The notes beneath the pieces were generated by a model that saw only the letters and a list, made by a program, of their open reading frames with translations, searched no databases and had not been told where the DNA came from. The translations under genes were made by a program, and so were the position numbers. DNA of 64,000 nucleotides from Methylotenera_A sp044228245 (GTDB taxonomy: Bacteria > Pseudomonadota > Gammaproteobacteria > Burkholderiales > Methylophilaceae): contig JBGAVG010000001.1 of NCBI GenBank assembly GCA_044228245.1, positions 372,001-436,000 on the forward strand, in the 5' to 3' direction. Positions 25,256 through 34,071 of this stretch are shown here, in pieces. Each line of letters begins with the position of its first letter. The first letter of the stretch is position 1.

Positions 25256-26914
25256 TCAATGGGCTTTAGGTAAGGTGATTGTAAATTGTGCGCCATTCCA
25301 CGGGCTAGTTTGATAGCTGATATCGCCTTTGTGCGCCAGCACAATCTGCCGCACTACTGCCAGGCCTAAACCCACGCCGCCCGCGCGCTGCGTAAAAAAC
25401 GGCTCGAATATTTGCGCCTGATTCTCGGCCAATATCCCCGGCCCATCATCCAGCACATCCAGCCTGACGTTATCCTTGCTGCTCTGCAAATTCACTTGCA
25501 CTCTGCCGTTATTGGGCAAAATCTGTATCGCATTCATCAACAAATTCATCAGCACCTGCGTCATCTGGTCTCGATCCGCAATGACTTCTATTGCATCGTT
25601 CTGGTTAAAAATCAGATCTATTTTTTTAGCCTTGGCCTGATTCGCTAACAGCGCAATTGTATTTGAAACCACCTCTGTCAAATTAAGCGTTGCCAGCACA
25701 GGCAGCCGCGGCCGTGCCGCATCGATCAGGCTGGATACCAATTCATTGAGCCGTTCTGTCTCGCTGATAATAAAACCCAACACCTCGTGACCCTCTTTGC
25801 TGAGCTTTGGTTCACGCAACAGCAGGTCGGCTGAAGAGCGTAATATCCCAAGCGGCGTGCGCACCTCATGGCCCATGGCGGCTGCCATTTCGCCCACCAC
25901 CGCCAGCTTGGCAGCACGTGTAAGGTTTGCTTGCGTAGCAGCCAAATCCTGCATCATTTTCTCGAAAGCGAGGCCCAACTCTTTTACTTCTGGTGGGCCT
26001 GCCTTGGGCGGCAACGCCGCCTGGTTTTGTGAAAATCCGCGTACAAACTGGGTTAATCTGGACAATGGCTGTGTGATAGCCTGTGCAATCGGCGTTACCA
26101 GCAAAGCCGCTAAAATCAAGGTGGTAATTAGCAATGCCAGAAAGACGTATCCCAAGCGGTGTACCGGCGCCACCGCCACTGAATGTAATTTCTTAATTTG
26201 CACCTGCCAATCCTGCAGGTTTATTTTGCTGCTTAAATACGTGTTCGCCTGCATTTCGTGCCCTGCCTGAATTTCTCCCCAATCTGACGTAATGGCTAAT
26301 AAATCGCTCTGCCCATCCAGCAATGCGGCGGCGGCAGAATTATTCACTGCGTTGTTCAGTAAATCCTGCACGAATTGCCAGTTAAATTCTGCCACCAGAA
26401 CGCCTATCGGCTGGTTGGTATTGATATCAATAACCGTCTGGGAAATCGGCAGCACGTTTAACCGAATCGGCGCAAGACTCACAACACTGTTCGCCAGGTT
26501 TATTTGCACCCACTTTTTTTCCGGCAACATTTGTTTGCCAATATTTCTGGCATCGCTGGAGGCGACAACCTGACCTAGTATATTAACCACATAAATCGAT
26601 TGGTATACATTGCCATAACCCGATTGTAACTCCTGCAGCAAATTCGAAACACGCTTGTCAACATCACCAATTTGAATGTCCTGCATCACTGCCAGACGGC
26701 TCCATGAATGCACGTTTTGCGCACGCTCGAACATCACTCGCTCAATGTCGTTAGCCACCGTGCTGCTAAGCGCTTTTATATCGTGGCTAATTTCTTTTTT
26801 AAGTGCCTCTCTGGCCTGAAAAAAGCTTAAAAAACTCACCAGCATGGCAGGCAAAAGCCCTGCCAGCAAAAAAGCCAGTAGAAGTAATTGCCGGATAGAT
26901 AGTTGTTTTAACAT
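25256..26914 (-). CDS. Membrane histidine kinase with periplasmic Cache-like sensor
   Basis: 552 residues: TM1 ~8-31, a ~220-residue periplasmic sensor resembling dCache (YVVNILGQVVASSDARNIGK; LVAEFNWQFVQDLL), TM2 ~254-278, HAMP linker, HisKA with His349 (AAMGHEVRTPLGILRSSADL), and an ATPase domain with N-box NLLMNAIQI, DDGPGI and GVGLGLAVV. It phosphorylates the adjacent NtrC-type regulator. Such sensors often bind small organic ligands; the adjacent porin and binding-protein genes, divergent from it, may belong to the same sensing module. Confidence 0.9.
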   Translation of the reverse strand: MLKQLSIRQLLLLAFLLAGLLPAMLVSFLSFFQAREALKKEISHDIKALSSTVANDIERVMFERAQNVHSWSRLAVMQDIQIGDVDKRVSNLLQELQSGYGNVYQSIYVVNILGQVVASSDARNIGKQMLPEKKWVQINLANSVVSLAPIRLNVLPISQTVIDINTNQPIGVLVAEFNWQFVQDLLNNAVNNSAAAALLDGQSDLLAITSDWGEIQAGHEMQANTYLSSKINLQDWQVQIKKLHSVAVAPVHRLGYVFLALLITTLILAALLVTPIAQAITQPLSRLTQFVRGFSQNQAALPPKAGPPEVKELGLAFEKMMQDLAATQANLTRAAKLAVVGEMAAAMGHEVRTPLGILRSSADLLLREPKLSKEGHEVLGFIISETERLNELVSSLIDAARPRLPVLATLNLTEVVSNTIALLANQAKAKKIDLIFNQNDAIEVIADRDQMTQVLMNLLMNAIQILPNNGRVQVNLQSSKDNVRLDVLDDGPGILAENQAQIFEPFFTQRAGGVGLGLAVVRQIVLAHKGDISYQTSPWNGAQFTITLPKAH

Positions 26915-26998
26915 CAGGAAATAGATGCGACAATCTAACTGGTTAACGTCATCGCCTGTGCATCAGGGCGCGTTAAAGCTTGAGAATTCGAGGTGTAT

Positions 26999-28021
26999 AT
27001 GCAAAAAATAATCATCGCAATTGCCAGTGTAACCAGCCTGTTCGCACTGTGCAAGCCAGTATTCGCTGAAGAAGCGTCAGCGGCCAATTTATGGAGCGGA
27101 TTCAGGCTGGGCGGCTATTCCAGCGCGGGCGTCACATTGCACAGAGATGAAAATGCCGAGGCGGCAATTAACGAGGTGAGCTTGTTGCTGACATGGAATG
27201 GCGATAGCCGCTGGAGTTTTTTTGGCGAACTTGAACTCGAGCGGCCATTATCATGGAACGATGACCGTAAGTTTCACAGCAAAGAATCGCATCTCGACCT
27301 GGAACGGCTTTATCTCGATTACAACATTTCTGAAAACATGAATCTGCGCCTTGGCCGCTTTTTAACGCCCAATAGCCGCTGGAATCTATTGCATGCCAGC
27401 CCGCTGGTTTGGACCAGCACGCGGCCGCTGGCGACCTACCGCTTGTTTCCCACCGGGACTAACGGCTTGATGCTGCACGGCAGCGTGCCCGTGAATGATT
27501 ATGCGGTCGATTACATGCTGTTTGCCGAAATGCTGGAAGACCAGGAGAAAGACAATCTTGATTTACCGTTTGAGCATGTGCGCGGCGCGCGCCTGGCCTT
27601 AAGCAAACAATGGAATTTTGGCGTTTCTCTACTCTCGTTTGAGGAAAAAGATATCAATGCACTAGGCGGGCAGGATAAAACCTATCGCATGCTGGGGCTC
27701 GATTTTATCAAACAACTTGGGAAAGTCGAATTAAGCGGCGAAGGCTTCGCCCGATTCACCTCAAACGGTGGCGATGGCGGTAGTGGCGCATATCTGCAGG
27801 CAGCTGTGCCGCTTAATGCGTTGGGGTTAAACAACTGGTATTGGCTCACCCGGCTTGAAACCTTGCAGCGCCCAAAAGAAGGCAACTCGGAACGCTGGCT
27901 AACCGGCGCGACCTGGCGCGTCAAACCTACCCAGTTGCTCAAGCTGGAATTTGCTGGCGGCAGCGGCAACCAACCCGAAGCACCTCGTGGATTTATTGCA
28001 AGTTATGCATTTTTGTTTTAA
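26999..28021 (+). CDS. Porin-like outer-membrane beta-barrel protein
   Basis: 340 residues from the ATG at 26999 (GAGGTG just upstream; a GTG at 26993 is in frame). Signal peptide MQKIIIAIASVTSLFALCKP ending near VFAEE. The mature part has alternating beta-strand sequence, LGRFLTPNSRWNLLHASPLV, and ends in an aromatic residue (FIASYAFLF), the outer-membrane insertion signal. It resembles small porin-type proteins found with two-component systems and PstS-like proteins. It diverges from the kinase gene (84 bp) and is followed at 12 bp by the binding-protein gene. Confidence 0.75.
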   Translation: MQKIIIAIASVTSLFALCKPVFAEEASAANLWSGFRLGGYSSAGVTLHRDENAEAAINEVSLLLTWNGDSRWSFFGELELERPLSWNDDRKFHSKESHLDLERLYLDYNISENMNLRLGRFLTPNSRWNLLHASPLVWTSTRPLATYRLFPTGTNGLMLHGSVPVNDYAVDYMLFAEMLEDQEKDNLDLPFEHVRGARLALSKQWNFGVSLLSFEEKDINALGGQDKTYRMLGLDFIKQLGKVELSGEGFARFTSNGGDGGSGAYLQAAVPLNALGLNNWYWLTRLETLQRPKEGNSERWLTGATWRVKPTQLLKLEFAGGSGNQPEAPRGFIASYAFLF

Positions 28022-28033
28022 CGATTGCTTAAA

Positions 28034-28516
28034 ATGAAAATACGAAAAATTGCTTTGCTGTTAATCTTTTTATGCGCCCTATCGGCAAGGGCAGAAGAGC
28101 ATGCTCCCATATTGGCGGTAGTGGTTTCCGCGCAACAAACTACAGACAACCTGAAACTCACGCCTAATAGCCTTAAGCTGATTTACTTGCGCAAACAACT
28201 GTATTGGCCAAGCGGCAAACGTATTGTGCCGGTCAACTTGCATACAGAACATCCGCTACGAAGCCGGTTTTCGCAAAGTGTGTTGGGTAGCTTGCCAAAA
28301 ATGCAGATTGATTACTGGAACGGACTTTATTTTAACGGCATACAACCGCCCTATAGTGTGAATTCCGAAGAAGCCGTATTGCGCTACATAGCCCAAACAC
28401 CCGATGCGATTGGTTATGTAGAGGCGTGCCTTGTGGACGGCCGTGTTAAGCCGATATTATGGATTGATAACGACCAGATCACGTTAAGCTCACCAGACAA
28501 CCTCCAGTGCCAATAA
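28034..28516 (+). CDS. PstS-like periplasmic substrate-binding protein
   Basis: 160 residues from the ATG at 28034 with a signal peptide (KIALLLIFLCALSARAEE). The mature part matches short PBP-like proteins of the phosphate-binding PstS superfamily: LKLIYLRKQLYWPSGKRIVP, MQIDYWNGLYFNGIQPPYSV, AQTPDAIGYVEA. It is about half the usual PstS length and no ABC permease or ATPase gene is near, so it more likely presents a ligand to the sensor kinase than feeds a transporter; that is inference. It converges with eptA 5 bp downstream. Confidence 0.78.
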   Translation: MKIRKIALLLIFLCALSARAEEHAPILAVVVSAQQTTDNLKLTPNSLKLIYLRKQLYWPSGKRIVPVNLHTEHPLRSRFSQSVLGSLPKMQIDYWNGLYFNGIQPPYSVNSEEAVLRYIAQTPDAIGYVEACLVDGRVKPILWIDNDQITLSSPDNLQCQ

Positions 28517-28521
28517 GTTTA

Positions 28522-30186
28522 TTAAAGCGCACTTGACGGTATGGTGTTGGCTGTAAATGTTAAATTCTGTCTCAATACATCTTTTTTGGCTTCACACGTC
28601 TTTGAATTCAGCTCAAACGCCACAAGTAAGGTACAGAACACATCATCATGACTCAGCGGATAATCCTTGTAGGGCATGAGTTGGTCTAGTTTGTAATCAA
28701 AATGCTTGCCCATCCATACAATTGCAGGAACGTGGGTTTGCTCTTTAGGTGCGATCATATACGGGGCCGCATGCAAGTAAAAACCATGTTCGCCCAACGA
28801 CTCACCGTGGTCACTTACATACAACATTGCGGTTGCATAATCCCCATCGTATTTCTTTAAAAAGTTAATCGTTTCAGACAAAAAATAATCCGTATACAAA
28901 ATTGCGTTATCGTAGCTGTTATCGATCTCTTCTTGGCTGCAATCCCGCAACTCACCTGTCATGCACATGGGCTTAAACCGCTCAAATTCTTTAGGGTATC
29001 TTCTGTAATATTCTGGCCCATGATTACCCATTTGGTGTAACACAATCAGAATATCTTTACCTTTTCTGGATTGAATATACTTATCTAAGCCACTTAGCAT
29101 GCCTATATCTCTGCACTCCCCAGCACATTCTGGATTTAATGTCGGACTCTTAAAGTCTTCATATTTCATACGGGTAGCCACGCCTTTTGAATCAGAATTA
29201 TTATCCCGCCATAAAATTTCTACACCGTTATCAGCCAGCACATCCAAGGCATTTTCTTGATTCAAGGCATTTTCTTTATCATACTTAGCGCGCGGCAAAG
29301 CAGAAAACATGCAGGGCACAGATACCCCTGTTGATGTGCCACATGAGCTGACATTGCTCAAGCTAATGACTTCCTGCTTGGCTAGTAAGGGATTGGTTTC
29401 TCTATGATATCCATTGAGCGAGAAGCGATCGGCCCGCGCGGTTTCACCCACCACAAGTATCACCAATTCGGCTTTTGTATTTGGCCCGACAAATACAGCA
29501 TCTTGGGCAATGGCATGCAATGGCCCGACTTTTGCGATACTTAATTGCTGAGTAATGTATTTAATAACTGAATAGATTGAGTAGGTGGGGTTCGCATAAA
29601 AACGCGTGATTTTATGCTCGCGCCAAAACGATGCATAGCTTGCAGTAAATGGCACGACAAGCAAAACAATTGATAACACCAATATACCCAATACAGGCAA
29701 TCTAGATTTGAATTCCGAGCGTGTATTTTCACTTTTTGGGAAGTACTTAATCACCAGCCAGGCAGGGATAATGCCAAAAAATAAAGCTCTAAACAGCAAA
29801 CCCAAACTTAGTACGCCGGCCAGTTCTTTTGAATCAGTGTGAATGATATTATCTATCATCACAATATCAACAATCACTTTATAGTGATCCATATAATAAG
29901 CAGCCAGCGCCACAATTACCAAAAGTACGGCTAAAACCCAGCGTGTCGCTTTGCCATAGCAAATCGACAAAAAGAAAATTGCAGTCAATATGCTAAAAAA
30001 TAAAGCCAAAGATAATAAAAATGGCAAATTGTCCAACTGAAGCGGATAAATTTCTAGAATTCTGCTAAATAGCGCTAAATTACCTGTCAACATAATAAAA
30101 AGTGTCACCAGCAGAATGCCGCGCATTTGGTTGGATGATTGCCTAAAAGGCGAAACTAATTTCTGTAAAACATTAGCTAAAAACAT
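28522..30186 (-). CDS. eptA: Phosphoethanolamine-lipid A transferase
   Basis: 554 residues: five membrane helices (~22-180) and a periplasmic alkaline-phosphatase-fold domain. The catalytic threonine is in LVVGETARADRFSLNGY (Thr249), with zinc ligands in SDHGESLGEHGFYLHAAPY and a cysteine-rich loop (CGTSTGVSVPCMFS; NPECAGECRDIG) forming the usual disulfides. It adds phosphoethanolamine to lipid A phosphates, which reduces the charge seen by cationic peptides such as polymyxin. It starts 2 bp after the PAP2 gene; the pair shares a predicted sigma-54 promoter. Confidence 0.9.
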   Translation of the reverse strand: MFLANVLQKLVSPFRQSSNQMRGILLVTLFIMLTGNLALFSRILEIYPLQLDNLPFLLSLALFFSILTAIFFLSICYGKATRWVLAVLLVIVALAAYYMDHYKVIVDIVMIDNIIHTDSKELAGVLSLGLLFRALFFGIIPAWLVIKYFPKSENTRSEFKSRLPVLGILVLSIVLLVVPFTASYASFWREHKITRFYANPTYSIYSVIKYITQQLSIAKVGPLHAIAQDAVFVGPNTKAELVILVVGETARADRFSLNGYHRETNPLLAKQEVISLSNVSSCGTSTGVSVPCMFSALPRAKYDKENALNQENALDVLADNGVEILWRDNNSDSKGVATRMKYEDFKSPTLNPECAGECRDIGMLSGLDKYIQSRKGKDILIVLHQMGNHGPEYYRRYPKEFERFKPMCMTGELRDCSQEEIDNSYDNAILYTDYFLSETINFLKKYDGDYATAMLYVSDHGESLGEHGFYLHAAPYMIAPKEQTHVPAIVWMGKHFDYKLDQLMPYKDYPLSHDDVFCTLLVAFELNSKTCEAKKDVLRQNLTFTANTIPSSAL

Positions 30187-30188
30187 AT

Positions 30189-30932
30189 TTAATTTTTCTC
30201 AATTACTTTTTTAATTACAAACAACACAAATAACACCATCCAAACCACCCAAGCTGACCACAAGTTATGCGACAAAAAATGTTCGCCCCGCATCATTTGT
30301 GCCCAGCCCATGCTAAATCCCAAAACCAAAGCAAGCATCAACATTCCGACTGCGAACTTAGGTTTTTCATCACGAAATGCAAAACAGAACGCCATCAGCG
30401 CAAAACCGCCACTGGCATGCCCTGCAGGAAAACAATGTCCAGCTGCAACGCCTTTAGGCAAATGCTCAAACAGGGCAAATAAAGGTAAATTACCGCCGTA
30501 AATGGTTAAATCACTTGGGCAGGCATGCATACTGTCGCTTTTTAAAAATGAAACCACACTGGTAGAAACCACCATACCAATGAACGCCCAAATAAATTGT
30601 TTTTGATGGTTCCCAATAAATTTATTAAAAATAGATGCTCTGGAATCCGCATGGATATTGGCCTGCAAGCCCGCCAATAAAGAGGCTAGTGCGATAAATA
30701 TCATGCAATATTTCAAGCCTGAGTGCATGAAGTTTTCTAAAAAAGCTTGGTGCTTAAGCGGAAAACTTTGTGTGGCGACATCAAAATAAGGTGCGATTAA
30801 GAATCTGTCCAAACCAGTTGCTGGATAGATAAACATTAAAAAATAGGCACTAAACAATAGGCCAATAACATTTGGTAAATAAAAGTTTTTCCCGACATGT
30901 TGTAAGGTGAAGCTTTGATCAAACGAAGGCAT
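30189..30932 (-). CDS. PAP2-family membrane phosphatase
   Basis: 247 residues with about six membrane helices. The phosphatase motifs are readable: C2 as AGHCFPAGHASGGFAL (histidine of the PSGH-like motif) and C3 as MMRGEHFLSHNLWSAW (Arg and His). The first motif (K-x6-RP) is not obvious. It probably dephosphorylates a lipid phosphate such as lipid A or undecaprenyl diphosphate, making sense beside eptA. Residues ~87-101 (AGLQANIHADSRASI) are encoded by a REP-like repeat, apparently inserted in frame in a loop after a membrane helix. It is the first gene of a two-gene operon behind a sigma-54-like promoter. Confidence 0.82.
   Translation of the reverse strand: MPSFDQSFTLQHVGKNFYLPNVIGLLFSAYFLMFIYPATGLDRFLIAPYFDVATQSFPLKHQAFLENFMHSGLKYCMIFIALASLLAGLQANIHADSRASIFNKFIGNHQKQFIWAFIGMVVSTSVVSFLKSDSMHACPSDLTIYGGNLPLFALFEHLPKGVAAGHCFPAGHASGGFALMAFCFAFRDEKPKFAVGMLMLALVLGFSMGWAQMMRGEHFLSHNLWSAWVVWMVLFVLFVIKKVIEKN
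30634..30680 (+). repeat. REP-like element inside the PAP2 gene, copy 6
   Basis: GATGCTCTGGAATCCGCATG followed by GATATTGGCCTGCAAGCCCG matches copies 2, 4 and 5 over about 40 bp. It lies in the coding region of the PAP2 gene and keeps the frame open. Confidence 0.65.
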
Positions 30933-30968
30933 TGACTAGTTTTTACAAATTTTAATTACAGATTTATT

Positions 30969-30984
30969 CGCAACTTCAATGCCA
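30969..30984 (-). promoter_or_regulatory. Sigma-54 promoter of PAP2-eptA
   Basis: Minus strand TGGCATTGAAGTTGCG (30984 to 30969): GG and GC separated by exactly 10 nt, fitting TGGCAC-N5-TTGCW with few mismatches. Start of transcription is expected near 30958, about 26 nt before the PAP2 ATG. Confidence 0.7.
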
Positions 30985-31083
30985 ACTTGGAAAGTGATAC
31001 TCTAAAATTTTATAATTTACTGTTTTATATGGTTTTATTTAATTGATGAATGAAAAATCGACGATTATTACCACAAAATAATC

Positions 31084-31096
31084 TGCAAATTTTGCA
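31084..31096. promoter_or_regulatory. Candidate activator site between the divergent sigma-54 promoters
   Basis: TGCAAATTTTGCA is a perfect 13-bp palindrome, about 85 bp upstream of the -24 of the rightward promoter and ~100 bp from the leftward one. A second small dyad, AATCGACGATT, lies at 31056-31066. Either could bind a Fis-type regulator. This is suggested by position only. Confidence 0.35.
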
Positions 31097-31180
31097 CGGT
31101 CGTTATACTTTGTATGTATAAATTGCAGGCTTTTGTATGCCACATTAAAATAAGTGATTGAATTATTTTAAGTATTTTTC

Positions 31181-31196
31181 TGGCATATTGATTGCA
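31181..31196 (+). promoter_or_regulatory. Sigma-54 promoter of the acyl-metabolite operon
   Basis: TGGCATATTGATTGCA: GG (31182-31183) and GC (31194-31195) are exactly 10 nt apart, and the sequence matches TGGCAC-N5-TTGCA at all but one core base. Transcription would start near 31207, 25 nt before the first ATG. Confidence 0.75.
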
Positions 31197-31231
31197 TATA
31201 TCTGGACAGTAAAAACTATTTGGATGAAAAC

Positions 31232-31870
31232 ATGCTCAATTACCATATTCAACATCAACCCGTATACCGAGCTGAAGCGGCTTATCAACTAAGAGAATTT
31301 GTGAAAACCAAGCGCTATCAAATCAGCGAAATCACTGCAAGCACTGTAAATATTGGCGACCCGGCTCGTGCTGAGGTGGAAGCTTTTATCCATGCGGTTT
31401 TTAAGCGTGCTTATGATGCTGAAATCACACTTTTTATGCCGCATTTAGTGGCCCTGCGCGATCGCGATGGCATATTGATGGCTGCTTTTGGCTGGAAAAA
31501 AGCTGTTGATGGTCCGTTATTTTTGGAGCAGTACCTTGACGAGCCGATAGAGTCGCTCATTTCCAGGCGTCTGGACAAGCATATCACCCGCGATCAAATT
31601 ACCAAGATCGGCAATCTGGCGGTGGCCAATCCGCGCAATGCGGGCGTGCTGATTGCACATGTCATTCAACATAGTTTAGATATTGGCATTGAATGGTGCG
31701 TAGCCACCGCGCACCACAGCTTGCAAAATGGGCTTATCAAGGGCGGAAGGGATGTATTCCCGCTGTTTCCAGCGGACAAATCCAGATTGCCGTTGGAAGA
31801 ACAAGCCAAGTGGGGCAGTTATTATCAACATCAGCCACAAGTCATCGCCATACGCGGAATTGCTGCATAA
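31232..31870 (+). CDS. Thermostable-hemolysin family protein (GNAT-like)
   Basis: 212 residues from the ATG at 31232 (GGA 8 nt upstream; an in-frame TTG at 31220 is less likely). It matches the thermostable hemolysin family: EAFIHAVFKRAYDAEITLFM, PHLVALRDRDGILMAAFGWK, FLEQYLDEPIESLIS, KIGNLAVANPRNAG. The GNLAV...NAGVLIAHVI stretch looks like the acyl-CoA-binding region of GNAT acyltransferases, and no signal peptide or membrane segment is seen, so a cytoplasmic acyltransferase is more plausible than a toxin. First gene of a four-gene operon with acyl ligase, diiron protein and SDR; gaps are 30, 5 and 9 bp. Confidence 0.8.
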   Translation: MLNYHIQHQPVYRAEAAYQLREFVKTKRYQISEITASTVNIGDPARAEVEAFIHAVFKRAYDAEITLFMPHLVALRDRDGILMAAFGWKKAVDGPLFLEQYLDEPIESLISRRLDKHITRDQITKIGNLAVANPRNAGVLIAHVIQHSLDIGIEWCVATAHHSLQNGLIKGGRDVFPLFPADKSRLPLEEQAKWGSYYQHQPQVIAIRGIAA

Positions 31871-31900
31871 TACAGTTTTGTCTAACCGTAGTTGCCAGTG

Positions 31901-33382
31901 ATGCTCATTGAGACTGTTGCGAAATATGCGCGTGAAAGGCGCATGGATATTGCCTTGCGGGGCACAGACATTTCGCTTGATTATCAGGATTTTTTTGCAG
32001 AAATTACCCGATTACGAGCGCGCTTCTGCCAATATAACAAGCCCGCCACACTCGCAATTGCGATGGAAAATCATCCGGCCTGGGTGATTGCCGATTTGAC
32101 GACAATGGCATGCAATATTCCCCTGGTGCCGTTACCGCTTTTCTTTTCTTCATCGCAACTGCTGCATGCAATTACAGATGCAGGTGTAAACACGCTCATC
32201 ACGGATAATCCCCAGCATTTTTCAACTATTTTGGACCATTTGATTGTTTCACAATCAACCTTGCAAATTGCCAACAAACCACTTACGCAATTCAACCTGT
32301 CGACTCAGTCAAAAAAACTTGCTAAAGATACTGCAAAAATCACCTACACCTCTGGCACCACAGGTCAGCCCAAAGGCGTGTGCTTAAGCATGGGCGCCAT
32401 GTTGAACGTCGCCAATGCAATTAAAACGGCAACGCATCTAAGCGCCCGCGATCAGCATTGCTGTGTTTTGCCGCTTTCCACTTTATTGGAGAATGTCGCG
32501 GGGGTATATGCCTCGCTGCTTGCAGGTGCAACCATACACCTGCTGCCAGGCAGCGAGACCGGCCTAGAAGGCAGCACGCTGGATATCCGCAAACTGCATG
32601 CCGCGTTAACCCAAACCAAAGCAAGCACCGCCATTTTTATCCCCGAACTACTCAGCGCGCTGGTATCGGCTTGCGAAGCGGGTGCTGGCGCATTGCCGCA
32701 TTTGCGCTTTCTGGCAGTAGGCGGCGCGCACGTTTCGACACAATTATTACAACGCGCAGCCAAACTAAAATTACCTGTATTCGAAGGCTACGGCCTATCG
32801 GAAAGCGCCTCGGTCGTCGCGCTGAATACCCAGCAAAACAATAAGGTCGGCAGCGTCGGCAAACCTTTGCCGCATATTTCAGTCCATTTTTCCGAGGACC
32901 ATGAGATTCTGGTGAAAGGGGCTAATCTGTTAGATTATACGGGTGAAGGCATTATAGAAAAAGAAAACGGTTTTATTCACACCGGCGACATCGGCTATCT
33001 GGATGAAGATGGTTATTTATTTATTAATGGCCGCAAAAAGAATATTTTCATCACCTCGTTTGGCCGCAATGTATCCCCAGAATGGGTAGAACGCGAACTC
33101 ACCAGCACGCCGCACATCGCGCAGGCCTGCTTGTTTGGTGAAGCAAAACCTTGGAATACAGTGTTAGTTACGCCAAAAGCTGATGTCACTGACGATGATA
33201 TTAATGCTGCGGTTACAGCCATTAATCAGCATTTGCCCGATTATGCACGTGTTGGTAAATGGCTGCGCACAGAAACCCCTTTTAATGTTGCAAACAATCA
33301 GCTAACCCCCAATGGCCGCTTAAAACGCGACATCATCTGGCAACATTATCAAAACAAAATTAACACACTTTATAAGGATTAA
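31901..33382 (+). CDS. AMP-dependent acyl/aryl ligase (ANL superfamily)
   Basis: 493 residues from the ATG at 31901. ANL motifs are all present: P-loop TYTSGTTGQPKGVCLS, GYGLSESASVVALNTQ (A5), HTGDIGYLDEDGYLFINGR (A7/A8), and the catalytic lysine in TPNGRLKRD. It activates a carboxylic acid as acyl-AMP and passes it to CoA or another acceptor; chain length cannot be read from sequence. No carrier-protein gene is next to it. Residues ~12-22 are encoded by a stretch matching the REP-like repeat. Second gene of the operon behind the sigma-54 promoter. Confidence 0.88.
   Translation: MLIETVAKYARERRMDIALRGTDISLDYQDFFAEITRLRARFCQYNKPATLAIAMENHPAWVIADLTTMACNIPLVPLPLFFSSSQLLHAITDAGVNTLITDNPQHFSTILDHLIVSQSTLQIANKPLTQFNLSTQSKKLAKDTAKITYTSGTTGQPKGVCLSMGAMLNVANAIKTATHLSARDQHCCVLPLSTLLENVAGVYASLLAGATIHLLPGSETGLEGSTLDIRKLHAALTQTKASTAIFIPELLSALVSACEAGAGALPHLRFLAVGGAHVSTQLLQRAAKLKLPVFEGYGLSESASVVALNTQQNNKVGSVGKPLPHISVHFSEDHEILVKGANLLDYTGEGIIEKENGFIHTGDIGYLDEDGYLFINGRKKNIFITSFGRNVSPEWVERELTSTPHIAQACLFGEAKPWNTVLVTPKADVTDDDINAAVTAINQHLPDYARVGKWLRTETPFNVANNQLTPNGRLKRDIIWQHYQNKINTLYKD
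31941..31964 (+). repeat. REP-like match inside the ligase gene, copy 7
   Basis: GCATGGATATTGCCTTGCGG plus GGCA matches the minus-strand reading of copy 1 with two mismatches over 24 bases. It falls in codons ~14-22 of the ligase. Only half the element is preserved. Confidence 0.45.
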
Positions 33383-33387
33383 TCCCG

Positions 33388-34062
33388 ATGGCATTTTATG
33401 ACGAGCTCCTCAAAGCAACCGAAGCAGAACGCGAAGAACTATTGAGCCTGCCGCTGATTACACAGGGCGCTGAGGGCAGAATTTCGCTTGCGACTTATGT
33501 GGCTTTTTTAACCCAAGCTTATCATCATGTGCAACACACCACGCCTTTGCTAATGACGTGCGGCGGTTGTCTTCCGGCCAAATACGAATGGCTGCGCACC
33601 GCGATTGGCGAATATATCGAAGAAGAAATGGGGCACCAGGAATGGGTGCTGGATGACATCGCGACTTGTGGCGGTGATAAGGAAGCCGTTCGCCTAGGAA
33701 AATCACCTGCAGCCCAAGCCAGCCAGGCCACAGAGTTTATGGTGGCATACGCTTACGATATGATTCACCGTGTGAATCCCATCGGTTTTTTTGGCATGGT
33801 ATTGGTGCTGGAAGGCACCAGTACAGCGGTTGCCACGCAAGCGGGTGAAAAACTGATGCAAAGCCTGAATTTGCCGAAAAAGGCTTTCAGTTATTTGTTG
33901 TCGCATGGCTCTCTAGATATTAGCCATGTGTCATTTTATGAAAGCCTGGTCAATCAGATTACCGATGCCGAAGACCAGGCGATGCTGATACATAGCGCCA
34001 AAAACTTCTACAAGCTGTATGGTGATATATTCAGAGACATCGAAGCGCGCACCATGCATTAA
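33388..34062 (+). CDS. Haem-oxygenase-like diiron protein (TenA/HDO superfamily)
   Basis: 224 residues, all helical. The metal-ligand pattern of haem-oxygenase-like diiron oxidases appears conserved: Glu/His in EEEMGHQEWVLDDI, Glu in VLVLEGTSTAV, His in SLDISHVSFYE, with a further histidine cluster YHHVQHTTP. Relatives include UndA, which turns fatty acids into terminal alkenes, and N-oxygenases. The product here is unknown; next to an acyl ligase, oxidation of an acyl or acyl-amine substrate is reasonable. The ATG follows AAGGATTAATCCCG, 5 bp after the ligase stop. Confidence 0.8.
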   Translation: MAFYDELLKATEAEREELLSLPLITQGAEGRISLATYVAFLTQAYHHVQHTTPLLMTCGGCLPAKYEWLRTAIGEYIEEEMGHQEWVLDDIATCGGDKEAVRLGKSPAAQASQATEFMVAYAYDMIHRVNPIGFFGMVLVLEGTSTAVATQAGEKLMQSLNLPKKAFSYLLSHGSLDISHVSFYESLVNQITDAEDQAMLIHSAKNFYKLYGDIFRDIEARTMH

Positions 34063-34071
34063 GGAATCCAC

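Noticed and set aside
26946..26990. Possible sigma-54 promoter before the porin gene (GG-N10-GC)
   Set aside because: Only GG and GC match; flanking bases do not fit TGGCAC/TTGC, unlike the two sites near 31 kb.
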